DNA from: Pomphorhynchus laevis
Taxonomy: Eukaryota > Acanthocephala > Palaeacanthocephala > Echinorhynchida > Pomphorhynchidae
Reading direction: 5' to 3'
DNA length: 64,000 bases
Assembly (NCBI GenBank): GCA_012934845.2
Contig: WNNJ02003544.1
Coordinates: 186,001-250,000 of the forward strand
Below the pieces are notes generated by a model. That model did not search any database and was not told where the DNA came from. It saw only the letters and a list, made by a program, of their open reading frames with translations. Position numbers and translations under genes: made by a program. Positions 33,197 through 44,790 of the stretch are shown here, in pieces (within the stretch, counting starts at the first letter, position 1; each line of letters opens with the position of its first letter).

Positions 33197-33360
33197 ACAA
33201 ATTGCATATATTAATCTCTAGGAGAGTTAGATTTTAAAGATAATTTTATGTGCAAATATTAATATATACTCTATAATAAATTGCATTTATTAATTTATAG
33301 GAGAGTTACATTTTAAAGATAATTTTATGTGCAAATATTAATATATACTCTATAATAAAA
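33197..33360 (+). repeat. Tandem duplication of about 85 bp
   Basis: Two adjacent copies share AGGAGAGTTA.ATTTTAAAG and TAATTTTATGTGCAAATATTAATATATACTC with few differences. Likely replication slippage or unequal exchange. Confidence 0.9.
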
Positions 33361-33483
33361 AGCTTTATTATAAATGGTAAATAGTTGTAAGCTATTAATA
33401 ATGTAAGCTTTATTAATGTAAAGCGCAGGGAAATGTACATAAGGCATATTAAAAACTCTATATTAAATGTATTATCTTAAAAA

Positions 33484-33596
33484 GATTCACTGTGTATGAC
33501 CGAAACGTTGTAAAATTTATATAAAAAGAACTTGTCTTGTGTGAATATTTTTCTTTTTATAATTTTTACAACGTTTTAATCATACACAGTGACCCT
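33484..33596. repeat. Inverted repeat with CCGAAACGTTGT arms
   Basis: Left arm from about 33487 (CACTGTGTATGACCGAAACG, then TTGTAAAA and TATAAAAAG) is the reverse complement of the right arm ending at about 33593, with a 20-bp spacer. The right arm has lost the CGAAACG to AAAACG. The arms resemble terminal motifs of Penelope-like elements but lack a CUGANGA strand. Confidence 0.8.
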
Positions 33597-33924
33597 TTTC
33601 AAGATAAAAGTAATTATATGAAAGTAATTAAAGTAATTATATGAAAGTAATTATTACCGATAAATATATTACATAAAAATACGATAATATATTGTAATGT
33701 ATCGTTTATTGGACATTTATCTAGTTAATTTATAACGATATCAACATATGAAACCGGTATTTGTTAGAGTAAAAATGCATTTATCTAGTAATATATTCTG
33801 AACCCATAAGTTATAAAAGACGTTTTTCTTCTGGATAATTTATTAGGCCTAATCATAATATATTAGAAACTCTTAGACTTTTAATTTCGAATACCTCAAT
33901 TAAAAACATTTCAGAAAATATAAT

Positions 33925-34010
33925 TTTCTGAAGATGCTAACAGAAGTTAGCGAAATATTAAAAATAATTTCTTATTTTCTTTGATCCAGCTCCAATAATT
34001 AATTAAAAGG
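33925..34010 (+). repeat. Family A hammerhead-like repeat, plus copy
   Basis: CUGAAGA 33928-33934, one U, perfect 6-bp hairpin GCUAAC/GUUAGC with AGAA loop (33936-33951), GAAA 33952-33955, then a shared downstream block ending in GATCCAGCTCCAATAATTA. Faces the minus copy at 34686, enclosing an unusual GC-richer segment. Confidence 0.7.
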
Positions 34011-34019
34011 ATATATTTT

Positions 34020-34620
34020 CACATGGCAAATACGTGCCGACGCACGCTTACATGACCACAAAAAAATCAAAAATCTAAATCAGCTGTAGAGAAGGTGGGA
34101 ACGGAGGCGGTATTTAAATGTGATAAAAGAGATAGCGCGGCGAACATCGAGAGGGAGCTGATTTTAGGCTAGTGAGGCGGCGACAAGAAAGGCTCGGAGA
34201 CCGTATTTGTCGGAGTAATTGGGAACGTGGAGTGAGAAAAAAATGACGGGAACGTAGCGATAGAGAGGTGGGGCGAGTGTCGTCTAAGAAAGATAGGTTG
34301 ATGAACAATGGGGAGCTGACAATCATGAGACGAAAAAATACAAAAAGAAAGCGGAGTCGCACCTTGTCACGGACGAAGGGTTTAAGGGAAAGTTGATAAT
34401 CGAAATGGAAGCCTAGCAAGTTAGATTGTGGACTATGAAGATGATTGATGAGGCAAAAGATACAGGGGAGGATATATGTTATGGTTACGAGGGAGGATCC
34501 ACATTATTTTGAAATTGTCGAGGTTTAGAACAAGATGAAGATGAGAGAGACATTTGCAGATAGAAGAAAGACAGTTTGAAGCAGAAATGCTGATAAAAAG
34601 TGTATGCTATGGGCGGGTGA
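34020..34620. other. GC-richer, purine-rich segment, unassigned
   Basis: Composition differs sharply from neighbours: the plus strand is rich in GAGG, GGGAG and GACGGGAACG-type words. Open frames on the minus strand (34114-34419) are Ser/Arg/Phe-rich and look like composition artefacts. It lies between two inverted copies of family A and may be cargo or the internal part of a non-autonomous element. Confidence 0.45.
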
Positions 34621-34624
34621 TACT

Positions 34625-34725
34625 GATCCATTATTGATAAATAATTATTGGAGCTAGAACAAAGAAAAGAGGAAATTTTTTGATATTTCGCCAACTTCTG
34701 TTAGCATCTTCAGAAAATTACAATG
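34625..34725 (-). repeat. Family A hammerhead-like repeat, minus copy
   Basis: Motif at 34686-34713 on the minus strand: CUGAAGA, U, GCUAAC/GUUGGC hairpin (a U-G wobble keeps the stem), GAAA. Same flanking block as the other copies, ending with the GGAGCTAGA complement at about 34648. Confidence 0.7.
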
Positions 34726-35056
34726 TTTTTTAAATGTACATGCGTTTATAAAATAGTTCAAAACGATCGCTGCAATTTGCTTTGGGCAGGTGCTGCTGTT
34801 GTAAGCGATAACCAGCTGCTTTTACTGTTGTTTGAATTTTTAACACGATTTCGGCAACTTTTGAAGGTACACAAAACGTAATAAAAAAGGATGATTCAAA
34901 ATAGTTTAGAAACAAAACAAAAATAATTACCATAATATTTTCATTCAAACTAAATAATTTAAAAAATTAGAAAAATATAAAAATAATAAATAAAAGTACT
35001 AGAAAAATTAAATAAAGTATAAAAATAAAATAGAAAAAATTATTTAAACAAAAGAA

Positions 35057-35720
35057 TCATTTACCACATCTTAACAAAATATTTAACGTTACATCGGGTT
35101 TATTATTCGGCGTAATAATATTGGAGTTTTTATGAATGTAATAAGCCTCAAGAATTTTTCTATTTAAACAATTGGTTTCTTTTGCTAAAACAGCAGTAAT
35201 ATAGTCAATATTGCGATCTAAATTAAAACTATGGTCTACAATAGCGCTACTTAGGCCCTTTTTGAGTGTGTATTTGTGTTGTTTTAATCTAGTCTTAAAT
35301 GGTTGGCCTGTTTGACTCACATATATTTTATCTCATTCTAAACAAGAAATTTTATAAACAACTCAATCATTATCATGTTTGGGTTTCTTTTTCAAAATGT
35401 TGTATAACTTCGGTATTTTACTATTATACAAAACAATATTTGAAGTATGTAATGTTTTTTTGTTTGAAAAAATCTTTTGAAATTAATATTTCAAAAATTG
35501 TTTATAAATGGCAATCCTATGTATTTCTTTTCTCCTTTTGGGCCAAAAGCAACATGTTTATCAGTTTTGATACTTTTGTAGAAAGCCTTTTTAATTGCCC
35601 ATGATGGAAAACGGGTTTTATCTAATATAATTCTAATTATCTTATTATTTGCTTCAAGTTCATTTATATCGGAAACAATAATCTTACTTCGCAAAAACAA
35701 AGAATTGGCAGCATATATTT
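35057..35720 (-). pseudogene. Penelope-like element 3' part with GIY-YIG endonuclease
   Basis: Minus strand: a linker region (LFLRSKIIVSDINELEANNKI, FPSWAIKKAF, PKGEKKYIGLPFINNF at 35497-35710) as found after the RT of canonical Penelope-like elements, then VVYKISC and KIYVSQTGQPFKTRLKQHK, which contain the GIY- and YIG-equivalent motifs (VYK and YVSQTG) and the conserved Arg. The nuclease nicks target DNA for insertion. C-terminal part reads NCLNRKILEAYYIHK. A stop at about 35327 and missing RT show it is dead. Flanked at 35780 by family A. Confidence 0.8.
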
Positions 35721-35779
35721 TCCAAGAGGTTGGGACATGGGTATTCCACGAAACAATATAAAAATAACATTGTAATTTT

Positions 35780-35860
35780 CTGAAGATGCTAACAGAAGTT
35801 AGTGAAATATAAAAAATAATTTCTTCCTTTCGTTGATCCACCTCCAATAATTTTTTGATG
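35780..35860 (+). repeat. Family A hammerhead-like repeat, plus copy next to Penelope remnant
   Basis: CUGAAGA 35780-35786, U, GCUAAC/GUUAGU hairpin, GAAA 35804-35807, shared flank GTTGATCCACCTCCAATAATT. It abuts the 5' side of the minus-strand Penelope piece, which ties this motif family to Penelope-like elements. Confidence 0.7.
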
Positions 35861-35864
35861 CTCT

Positions 35865-36610
35865 TTTAATTTACTTTATTAACATAAGATCATTAACATC
35901 ACTTTCTGTGTATTGAACTATGTGGTGTTTTGGTGAGGACTTTTTAACATCCTTGCCAAAACAAGAAGTAGTTCTCGTCTTTTTCATTTGTGAATCATTT
36001 ATGAAAATATTTGAAAATAAAATAATTGACTGAAAATAAAATAGCTTATTTAATTTCTTTATTGCAAATCACAAAATAAAAATAACCTAAAGTAAATAAC
36101 TGGTAGTATTTGCATATTTTATAAAAATTATATTACTTATAAAAGTTATTAGGATATTTTATTGATTTTATAAAATAATGTTTTTCAATTGGATATCACT
36201 TAATGAATCATTCACTTCAACTTATTATTTTTAAATCAAATATTCAATTAATCATTTCTACAGCTTTAACTACGTGCTTACCTCGGGTGGTTTTTGACGT
36301 TGCCAATATCATGATATATGCAGTCTCACTAATATTCGGATTCGACAAATCCGCCTTCGTGGTCTTTTGTATCCAGAAAAGTTTATTTGTTTTTATCCGA
36401 TAACAAGATGTAATATCAGATCAAATATCTGATAATATACATATTTAATATAAATAATAAAATATAAGATAAAATACTTAAAAGAATATCAGATAGCTAC
36501 TAATATTACAAACCTTATCCCATGTATCTAATCTTAATTACATATCAGCTTAACATTTCAAATTTCAATCGATAAGTTAATCTTTATTATTAGCATAAAT
36601 AAAGTTGAAA
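35865..36610. other. Intergenic, no gene seen
   Basis: AT-rich region upstream of the kringle gene. Start region and promoter of that gene must lie here but no clear TATA box or initiator stands out. Confidence 0.4.
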
Positions 36611-36617
36611 TTCGCGC

Positions 36618-39600
36618 ATGAATTTAATACAGTTAGTCGTATGGATATCGTTGAGACCTTTCATAGATGACATTTTGTCTGAAGACTGTTTTACCGTTGA
36701 CAAAGAATACAACGGCACTGTAAATGTCTCCATCACTAATCTACAATGTCTACCGTGGAAATACGGGCCGTCCACAGCTGTAGCGTATAACCACAATTAC
36801 TGCAGAAAGTTGAATAAATCAATACCATGGTGCATCGTACAAGATGGAAATGCCACAAAGCAAGAATCCTGTTACATACCGTTGTGCCGACAGTATCGAA
36901 CAATCAACCAATCCTCGGACAATGCTTCTGATAGCGAGTCTATAAAAATCGTTTATAATTCATTTAACGATTTACTGAAATTTAAATGCAATTCAAGTGA
37001 TCAATGCCGTAAATTAATCGTAAATTCAAGATGTAACTTAAAAACTAATCGATGTGAATGTAACGGCGATGGCGTTTCTAAATCTATGAGATTAGTAAAA
37101 GTTATGAACAAAAATAATAATTACGTCTTTAGTTGTATAAATTCTCAATATCTAAAGAAATGTAGAAGCAGCGACGATTGTATTAGTACAGATAATAAAA
37201 GCCATATTTCTTGCCACCATGGAAAATGCTCTTGTAATCAACAACGACGTCTCTTCAGTGTTCCCGACAATGAAACGTACATTCGTGTATACGATTCTGA
37301 GAAAGGATGCATTTCAGTAGATCTGGCACAATATAATGATACCTGCACAACTCGTGTTTGCAATTACCAATCATACAATTTGGAATGCCTTCAGATTGGG
37401 AACAGTGGGAGACGTTGTACATGCTCACCTGATATCCCTCTTATGCTTAGACGATTTCGCTTTAACTTAGAAATCGGTCGGTTTGAATGTGCGGTTAAAT
37501 CCGGATTTATGGGTCAGTGTGAACGAAACACTGACTGTCCAGAATATTTTCACTGCGTAAGTTATAAATATGAAAACGGTGAGGTTAGAAATCTATGCAG
37601 ATGTCAAGCTCAAATTACGCGTTATATTGGTATGAATGATGAAATTGGCCAATGCGTACCGTGCAACCGTGGGGATAAAACCCTGTGTTCCTGTTCACAG
37701 ACTGAGAATATGTACTGGAACGGACATGAGTGCACGAAAACATCTACATACGGACAATTCTGTCAGCTAGGTATTATACATTGTTCTCTATCTTTGAAAT
37801 GTAATACTGATAACGTCTGCGTGTGTGAGCGTGGTACATTTTGGAACGGTAAAAAATGTACCATCTGCTCAGAAAATGAAATAAATTTTAAACAGTCATG
37901 CGTTGTAATGGTAACAATCCCAACTAAAGACTTTGAACATTGCACGCACGATTGTTTCGGCTATCGGATAAATTCTTCACTAATAACATTTCGTGACCAT
38001 AATGATCTTTCCGAATTTGTGTTTATCCTGACATCTAAATTAAGTGATTTTAAGGAATTGCAATCGAAACGATTCTATATTGGCTATCAAATAACCTACA
38101 GACCACCATTAAATTGTACTTTAAAAGGAGAGTGCGATCGGTTAGGGACCTATTCTCATTATGGATATGCAAAGAGAAAATAATATAATTAATGATATAC
38201 GCCTTAGTGTGATATGGTGGTTTATTTCAAATATTCACTGATATTAAAAATATACACCACATTATCCGATATAAATATTAATATAACATATGTAATACAA
38301 TCTATTTAAAATATTACAGTATACGTGATTTCAAATATTTATCCCAGATTTTAGAATATAAAGTGAATAGCAATATGATATCACAATATAATTTATAAAA
38401 TTATATTGTGATTATATAAAATATAATAAATATTAAATATAAATAAATATAAAAATATTAAACTCATTATATAAAAATATTATGAGTTTTTAACCGACAG
38501 ATACACTGATAACTTTTAACTAATACCTAAATTCGAATTTTGGCTGATATATAATAAATTACACGTTTTTAAAATATCTTTTAAGTATAAGCTGATAAAT
38601 TTGGGATTTACGCTACTGAAATCTATCTACTCTTTAATCATGATGTTAAAATTATAGTTTGTGAAATAGTTTCCATTGTTCCAAATAATCTTTCTCCAGC
38701 GATTGGGTATACTTTCGATTATTTTTTCAAATAATCTTTAAGAGGCTTATATCGAGTCATTTTCATATGATGATATAAATAAATATTGATTTATATTATT
38801 AAATAAATTGCTATACACACACTTTCAATATACACTTTCTATAGTGGATATTGAATAGTGCGATTGAGTATACTTTTGATTTCTCTTTCAAATAATCTTT
38901 CGTGGACGTCTTCCGAGTCATTATCATATCATTTAATTAAATATTAATTTATATTATTAAATTAATATAGAAAATTAATTTAATTTATAAATTAAAAATT
39001 TATAAAATATATTATTATATAATTTTATAATATTATATTATATCATTTTTAGATATAATATTTTTGATTTTAATATATTATAATTTTTAATTTTTATATA
39101 AAAATATATATAAAACATAAGGTTAAATTACAAATATACTTTTCTGATTTTGTTTGACATTATCAATATATAAAGAACCAAAAACTGAAACATTCAAAGT
39201 TTATGAAATGGAAGTTATGTCATATTCATGTTTAATTCCCTCTTTTAATTTATTTACTTGTTTTGGAAAGAATAATACCTAACTTAGAATTATTTTGTGT
39301 AAAAATTATTGCGACGAAAATAAAATAAGGAATATATGCTGACAGGATAAATCAATAGTTTTCATTTGATCTTTAGGATGAATATTTGTTTAATTATGCA
39401 TAACACAATATGATATTTAAAGCATCTTTCATAATCATATGTTATTATAAAACTAGTTTATTATTTTGAAATATAAAGCGGATGATACTGTACCATTGTC
39501 TCTTTGCAAATCCATATTTTAAAGCGGATTAAAATGTTACGCTAAAAATGGAAAGCAAGCATCCTGTTATAATAATTCTTTCTTCCGAGAATACCTATGG

Positions 39601-39954
39601 TGCTTAGTTGATGGAGATGGACTTACGTGGGATGTGTGTGGTCTAGATCTTTACAAAGGACTGAAAGTTTTGAAATGGAGTGTAAAGAGCGGACCATATT
39701 TCCCATTGAGCGTTAAAGAAGCTGGCGTAAATTTAGAGTGCATATCAAATTTCGATATGAACCGAGTACATGAAAGTACCGCTTGTCTAGCGATTCAATT
39801 ATGGCCAAAATCAAACTCACTTCAAGATTACATTGAATGCAAAGTTAAATTTTTACATTTAGTGGATTGTAAAGAATATCATCCTTATATATGTAGCCGT
39901 TCACAGTGGGTTACTAGTGATTTCAAAAATGCAATGGAAATTCATATAGACTAA
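36618..39954 (+). CDS. Secreted kringle / Cys-rich / C-type-lectin-like protein, two exons
   Basis: Exon 1 36618-38140, exon 2 39525-39954: a G|GTTAGG donor and TTTTAAAG acceptor whose phases fit (two bases + one), giving about 650 residues. An in-frame stop at 36606 and the ATG fix the start. A weak hydrophobic start (LIQLVVWISL) is a possible signal peptide. Residues about 24-90 form a kringle-like six-Cys module (DCFTV ... QCLPW ... NYCRKLNKSIPWC ... CYIPLC). Then come many Cys-rich EB/EGF-like units (CERNTDCPEYFHC; LKCNTDNVCVCERGTFWNG). From about residue 435 the pattern CTHDCFGYRI ... FYIGYQI starts a lectin-type fold; exon 2 has REYLWC...WDVCG and ends ACLAI...CKEYHPYICSR. Many N-glycosylation sequons. 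Likely extracellular binding or matrix protein; function unknown. Confidence 0.75.
38141..39524 (+). other. Proposed intron of the kringle/lectin gene
   Basis: Extremely AT-rich, no open frame or motif. Two related segments lie at about 38665-38770 and 38860-38935 (both with GATTG(G/A)GTATAC and AATAATCTTT(...)GAGTCATT), so a short internal duplication. Confidence 0.5.
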
Positions 39955-39959
39955 ATCCT

Positions 39960-40430
39960 ATTGTTAACCTATTTTGTATTCATCTGTGGAGATTATTCTA
40001 CATGTAAATATTTGTCGAATAAAACGATTGAATAAAAATGTCAAAAGAAAAAATATTATCTAAATATTTTATATTTTAAAATTTAAAATTTTTTATTTGC
40101 GACTTTTCAATTTACATTTTAAATTTATTTGGAAAAGTTCAGTATAATAATAAAAAAATAGTACTGATAAATTTGCATTCAAATTTGTTTACATTTTGAA
40201 CGGTTTTTAATTCATTCAAACAGATGCTCAGAGGACTATATAAAAAATTCCAAATATGCTAATTTTTAAAAACTAATCTTGTAACTAGCATGAGGACTCA
40301 TAAAAGAACACATTTTTAGAGTATTATATATATTTGAAATACTGAACCTTACATATTGTGAGTTACAATACATCAAAATAGAAGTCATCTCAAAACAAAG
40401 TAGTGATATGAGTAAGAATAGTCTATTTCG
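39960..40430. other. Intergenic, no gene seen
   Basis: Follows the lectin-like gene; AATAAAACG at about 40018 and AATAAAAATG at 40032 could be its poly(A) signals. Nothing else recognised. Confidence 0.45.
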
Positions 40431-40975
40431 AGCGACAATTTCCAGTTCTGGTTTCCAGCTGCGCCAGCTGATGTTCGAGTAGCTGAGGTTAATCATCTTG
40501 AAATCGTCTTCAAAATTTCTCCTCTAATTCTTCTAAACACCACCTCTCGGAAGCCGGCAGATTTATTGATCAAAGTATAGCTTTATCTTTAGTACCTCTT
40601 TCCATTCGTAGTAAATAGAATGCGCCAAGGTAGCGCATTCTATTCTTTCGAACCAGACCAAACATATTATCGTGAAGTGAATATCGGCAATACACTCCTG
40701 AGTTCGATTAGTGATCAAGCGGATTGATTTTTGCGATTATGCGAAGAGAACGGCGCTCAAAAATAACGGCCTGCTAACTTGTTGTGAGTTTATCTGGCCA
40801 GCACTCGGAGCTGTACAGCATCACTGTGCGAACAATAACCGAATATACTCGCACTTTTGAGGTAGTAGATACATTGGTATCGCGCGAAAGAGATTTCAGA
40901 CTGAGAAGACGGCACCAGCTTTTATTATCAGGCTTCGAATGTCGCTATTACAGCGCAAATTATAGGAACTATTGA
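40430..40975 (-). pseudogene. RTE-like LINE 3' fragment
   Basis: Minus-strand frames give VMLYSSECWPDKL, then ERRSLRIIAKINPLD and RNRMRYLGAFYLLRM and RWCLEELEE, which match the post-RT region of RTE-type LINEs (LYGSE.W, E.rmLR, ..R..lr..GH..R). GC-richer than surroundings. Frame broken by stops. A second such fragment lies at 48050-48470. Confidence 0.7.
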
Positions 40976-41469
40976 ACCAAGATAATCAAATCAGCTAACT
41001 GAGTTATGTTATTAATATAATTATAAAATTGAAAGAAAAATAATAATGCTAAATCAAAATTTGATAATTAAATAGTAAATAATTATAAATAAATTATTTT
41101 ATATAATTTATATCAAGTTAAAATAACAAATTTAAATTAAAAATAAAAGCCAATTTTCATGAATTGAATAATGAACACCAGATGATGTATTAAAATAAGG
41201 ATTAGATGCCATCAAGAGAAACTGTCATGCTATCAGGTTTCAGCCAATATTGTAATACTTATTATTAACTCAAAGTAAACCGCATTTTCGTTATTGATCT
41301 TTTTATTATTTGGTTCAAAGTTAATATACCAACAAATTTGTATTTGTGATATTTTAAATATCCATCTGCAAGCAGATACTTGCACATAACCTCTCACTCT
41401 TTTGATTCAAGCAATAGGTAAGTATTATTAGAAATACTTACCTATTTATTCGAAATCGTTAAACCTAAA

Positions 41470-42060
41470 AAATTTCCGCTAATGATTTAAAATTTATTCT
41501 TCATATTATTGTGTTGATTTATATATTTTACTATTTTCTGCTTGATGCTATTTTTATAGTAACCTAGTTTAAAATATGTATCTATTAAATTATTTAAATG
41601 ATTTTGAAGAAAGCCAATATCATTACAAATTGTTGCAATTCTTAAAATTTCATTATTTAATATATTATATTTTATATTATATGGTATACATGAATGCTCA
41701 TGCAAAAATGTTTCTTGTAAATTTAAATGTCATCTTTACTATATAAATTAATAGTAGTTTTAGTTAACGTTAATTTAATGTTCATATCTGGATATATACC
41801 TTCTTTATCATCAATATTGGTTTTGTTAAGAATAAGGCTTTCTGGATAAATTTGATCATTAATTGAATAAAAATTATTAGAATTAAATACACAAATATCA
41901 TTAATGCATCGAAACATATATTTCATATATTTATATAGTTTAGATTTAGGTTTTACACAGTTATGAACAAATTCATGTTATACAAAGCTTAAAAACAATT
42001 CAGCTATAATTGGGCTACTATTATTTACCATTGAGACATCTTTTATTTGTCTAAATAAAG
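41470..42060 (-). pseudogene. Naiad-like RT catalytic and thumb region
   Basis: Reads KYMFRCINDICVFNSNNFYSIN, SLILNKTNIDDKEGIYPDMNI and further the same C-terminus as the copy at 26396-26927. The catalytic box is CINDI where the other copy has YIDDI, so the Asp pair is damaged. One frameshift near 41710. Confidence 0.75.
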
Positions 42061-42097
42061 GATGTCCATATTTTCAAATAATTTTGATTGATCAAAA

Positions 42098-42718
42098 TTA
42101 ACTAAAATTAACTAACGCTTCTTTAATATCTACTAAATCTAAATTTGTATAAAACGTACCAAAATCGTAAATATTTATATTCTGAAAATTGTTTCCTTTT
42201 GTGTGTTCTAAAAATTCTTTTGTAGAATTAATAATGAAATAGTGTTTTATACCAGTATTAATTTCGATTACCTTGCAATATTTTTTAAAGTGTGCTTTAA
42301 TTACTTTAAGTATTTTATTCATATAGACAGAAAGTGGTTTTAATGTACATTTAAACGCACTACATATGAACCTAGGTTTTATTGGATTTTTATGTAATTT
42401 TGGATTCCAATATAATATAGGTACAGTTTTATTATCTGATTCAACCTTTATACCCTTTTTATCCATCATAGAACAGTGACTTGTAATAATTGTTTCAAAA
42501 CTTAACTCACTACGTTCATATGTTGGATTTACATTTAAATCATTAGAATTAACTTCTTTCATTAGTATATCATAATAAAGCTTTTTGCATATGAAGACAA
42601 AGTTATTACTAGCTTTATCAATAGTTGTTATTATATGGTTATGCTTTAATTTAGTAAGTTCTGTATACACATCTTTATTAATTTGATCTTTCCTTTTATA
42701 ATTGTTTGTTAGTTTCAT
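42098..42718 (-). pseudogene. Naiad-like RT N-terminal core
   Basis: 206 open residues: TTIDKASNNFVFICKKLY (RT motif 1-like), YWNPKLHKNPIKPRFICSAFKCTLKPLS (motif 2), HYFIINSTKEFLEHTK, and INIYDFGTFYTNLDLVDIKEAL (motif A, D.(S/G)T.YTNl). Well-preserved pattern. The reading frame stops just before the next motif. Confidence 0.78.
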
Positions 42719-42779
42719 TTTCTCTCTAATTTTATTTAATATATAAGTTTTCCAAATGTTTATATTTGATGTTTATAAG

Positions 42780-43579
42780 CTTTTACTATTAATCAGCTTA
42801 CCAAAGTAATCATTTAAGTCATTATATAACGAATTGCAAATTTTATTTTTATTATTATTTAATCTATATTTATACCCTGTTGATAGCATTTTCCTTAATT
42901 CACAATTTTCAATTAATTCTAGATTATGGGTACATATATGTTTATTTATTTAATCAAAATTAAGACTTTTGCAATCGTATTCAGTTTCTATGATGTCTAT
43001 AATATCATGCTTATGTTGATGCTTCTTTCGCTGTATCCGTACAACTGCATGGTCACACGGTACCCGACAATGAAAATTCCTCCGATCAGTGATGACTTGA
43101 CCATTTTTAATACTTCTAACTGTTCATATTGTTCTATTATACAACTCAACCTATCATATTCGTTAATTAATCTTTGATTTATTGGACAAATGATATTTTA
43201 AAAAAAAACTTCTTATATCTACAATTTTGCAATTGCATTCAGTTTCTAGGATGTTTCTAATATTTTTGTTACATATTGATTTTAATTCTTTATTATAATT
43301 ACAAATTTTTCGTCCTAATGGTGGTAGGAGTTTATACCTTATTTTAGGAATATATTTACTTAAATCTGATCCTATTATTTCTTTACTTTTAGAATTATTT
43401 AAAAGTCCGGCTATATTTATGTTATCTATACATTTATTAATGAAGTTTATGGTTAATGTATATTTTCTATTGTTATTATCAACATTTATTGTACGATTAT
43501 AGTATTTTGTATTACAATATCTGTCTTTTGTACAATTTAGCATATCATAGTCGTTAATTAATTTTTGATTTATTAACAT
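42780..43579 (-). pseudogene. Naiad-like N-terminal region
   Basis: 43163-43579 reads FINKCIDNINIAGLLNNS, KIRYKLLPPLGRKICNYNKEL and CNCKIVDIRSFF; 42780-43160 continues (other frame) with ENCELRKMLSTGYKYRL. These blocks recur in the Naiad-type proteins I know from cnidarians and other invertebrates (P.i.Y.y...ir..ifNYnK; n.eLr.ll.kGpKyR). A run HCRVPCDHAVVRIQRKKHQ near 43050 may be an insertion. Confidence 0.55.
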
Positions 43580-43679
43580 GTGATATCTTTAGAAAAACTT
43601 CTTATATTTACATAAAGATCTTTTAGCTTATTATCACTTAAAAGTTGTTTTAATATTTCTAATTGTTCGTTTATATACA

Positions 43680-44500
43680 TATCATTTTATTATTCCTTTA
43701 CTTTTAGAATTATTTAAAAGTTCCTCCATATTTATGTTATCTATGAAGTTTATGTTTATTTTTTCTGTTGTTATTAACATAACAACAGAAAAAAAGGTTA
43801 AGTGGTTAAGTGGTTACTTAACCACTTTTACTGTCACACGCGTCGCATACAACATATGCGCTAATCATTTAAATAAATAATATATTAATAATAAATAATT
43901 TAATTATTTAATTTTAATGAATTATTTAATAAATAATTTTAATAGATTTGAAATAATCAATTTTTACTGCTCTCATTATATTCTGATTTTTCCATTCATA
44001 TTTATTATTTTAAATAATGGATATGAGTAAATAAGCGCCACATTTAACCATATTAGATGTCTTACCAGTCACGTTTTGCGATATCCTGAAAATTTTAATA
44101 ATTTCGTCGTACTCGATTCGCTACTTTAGATGGAATGGCAAGAACAAATAATATTGCGACTTTAAAAGTATCACATAGTATACATGTTTATTTGCTATTT
44201 ACTTATTTATTGTTTTTTATTTAATTATTTACTCAATGTTTATTTATTTTTCACTTATTTGTTTTGTTTTATTTGCGATTTAATTGTTGAAAAATTTGAC
44301 TCTTTCTAGAATTATCAATAGGAGGACGGTGATCAAAGACAAATTTATTCAATGAATGTTGCTACGTTTCCGCGTTTGTCGTCAGATCGTAATCAGTTAG
44401 TTTTTTATTCAAAAAATTTAAATTAACTTTCTGAATTACTAACTAAATGTCACATTGATGTTCATTTTCATTGCCCTATCTCATTGTAATAATTTGAATT
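43680..44500. other. No gene; two strong palindromes
   Basis: Palindromes at about 43756-43794 (TTTTTTCTGTTGTTATTAAC and its complement) and 43799-43828 (GTTAAGTGGTTA..TAACCAC). The rest is AT-rich, unassigned. Confidence 0.5.
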
Positions 44501-44502
44501 TA

Positions 44503-44790
44503 GATCAAATCAGCTAACTGAGTTACGTATTTAATATAATTATAAAATTCAAAAACATGCTAAATCAAAATTTAATAATTAAATAATAAATAATTACACA
44601 TAATAAATAATTGTTATAAGATTTTAATATGATTTTAATTTGATATGATATATTTTTTGTTTTTAAAATTTTATATTTTTTAAAAAATTAGATCAGATAA
44701 CCTAGTCTACGTAATTAATATAATTATAAAATTGAAAAAAATATAAATAAAAATTTAATAATTAAATAGTAAATAAGTTAGTCTACATAG
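44503..44790 (+). repeat. Naiad-like terminal repeats
   Basis: ATCAAATCAGCTAACTGAGTTACG at 44503 matches 40985 closely and 25624 in part, and is followed by the same AATATAATTATAAAATT ... CTAAATCAAAATTTAATAAT block. A second, more diverged copy starts at about 44690 (AGATCAGATAACCTAGTC). Confidence 0.7.

Larger units (their letters stand above)
40985..43700 (-). mobile_element. Naiad-like Penelope element, decayed
   Basis: Minus-strand order: N-terminal region (43163-43579), linker (42780-43160), RT core (42098-42718), RT catalytic/thumb part (41470-42060), then a 3' terminal repeat with GCTAACTGAG near 40988. The KLHKNPIKPRFI ... CTLKPLS motif and the Ile/Asn-rich style match Penelope-like elements of the Naiad group, which carry GIY-YIG N-terminal to RT; I do not see that nuclease here. 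Frameshifts and stops throughout. Same family as 25.1-27.3 kb. Confidence 0.7.

Noticed and set aside
34114-34419. Ser/Arg/Phe-rich minus-strand frame as a gene
   Set aside because: Composition follows the purine bias of the segment; no motif, signal or splice context.
39634-39954. Independent small gene starting at 39634
   Set aside because: The codon there is GTG; the frame continues upstream to an acceptor at 39524 and joins in phase to the kringle gene's donor at 38140.
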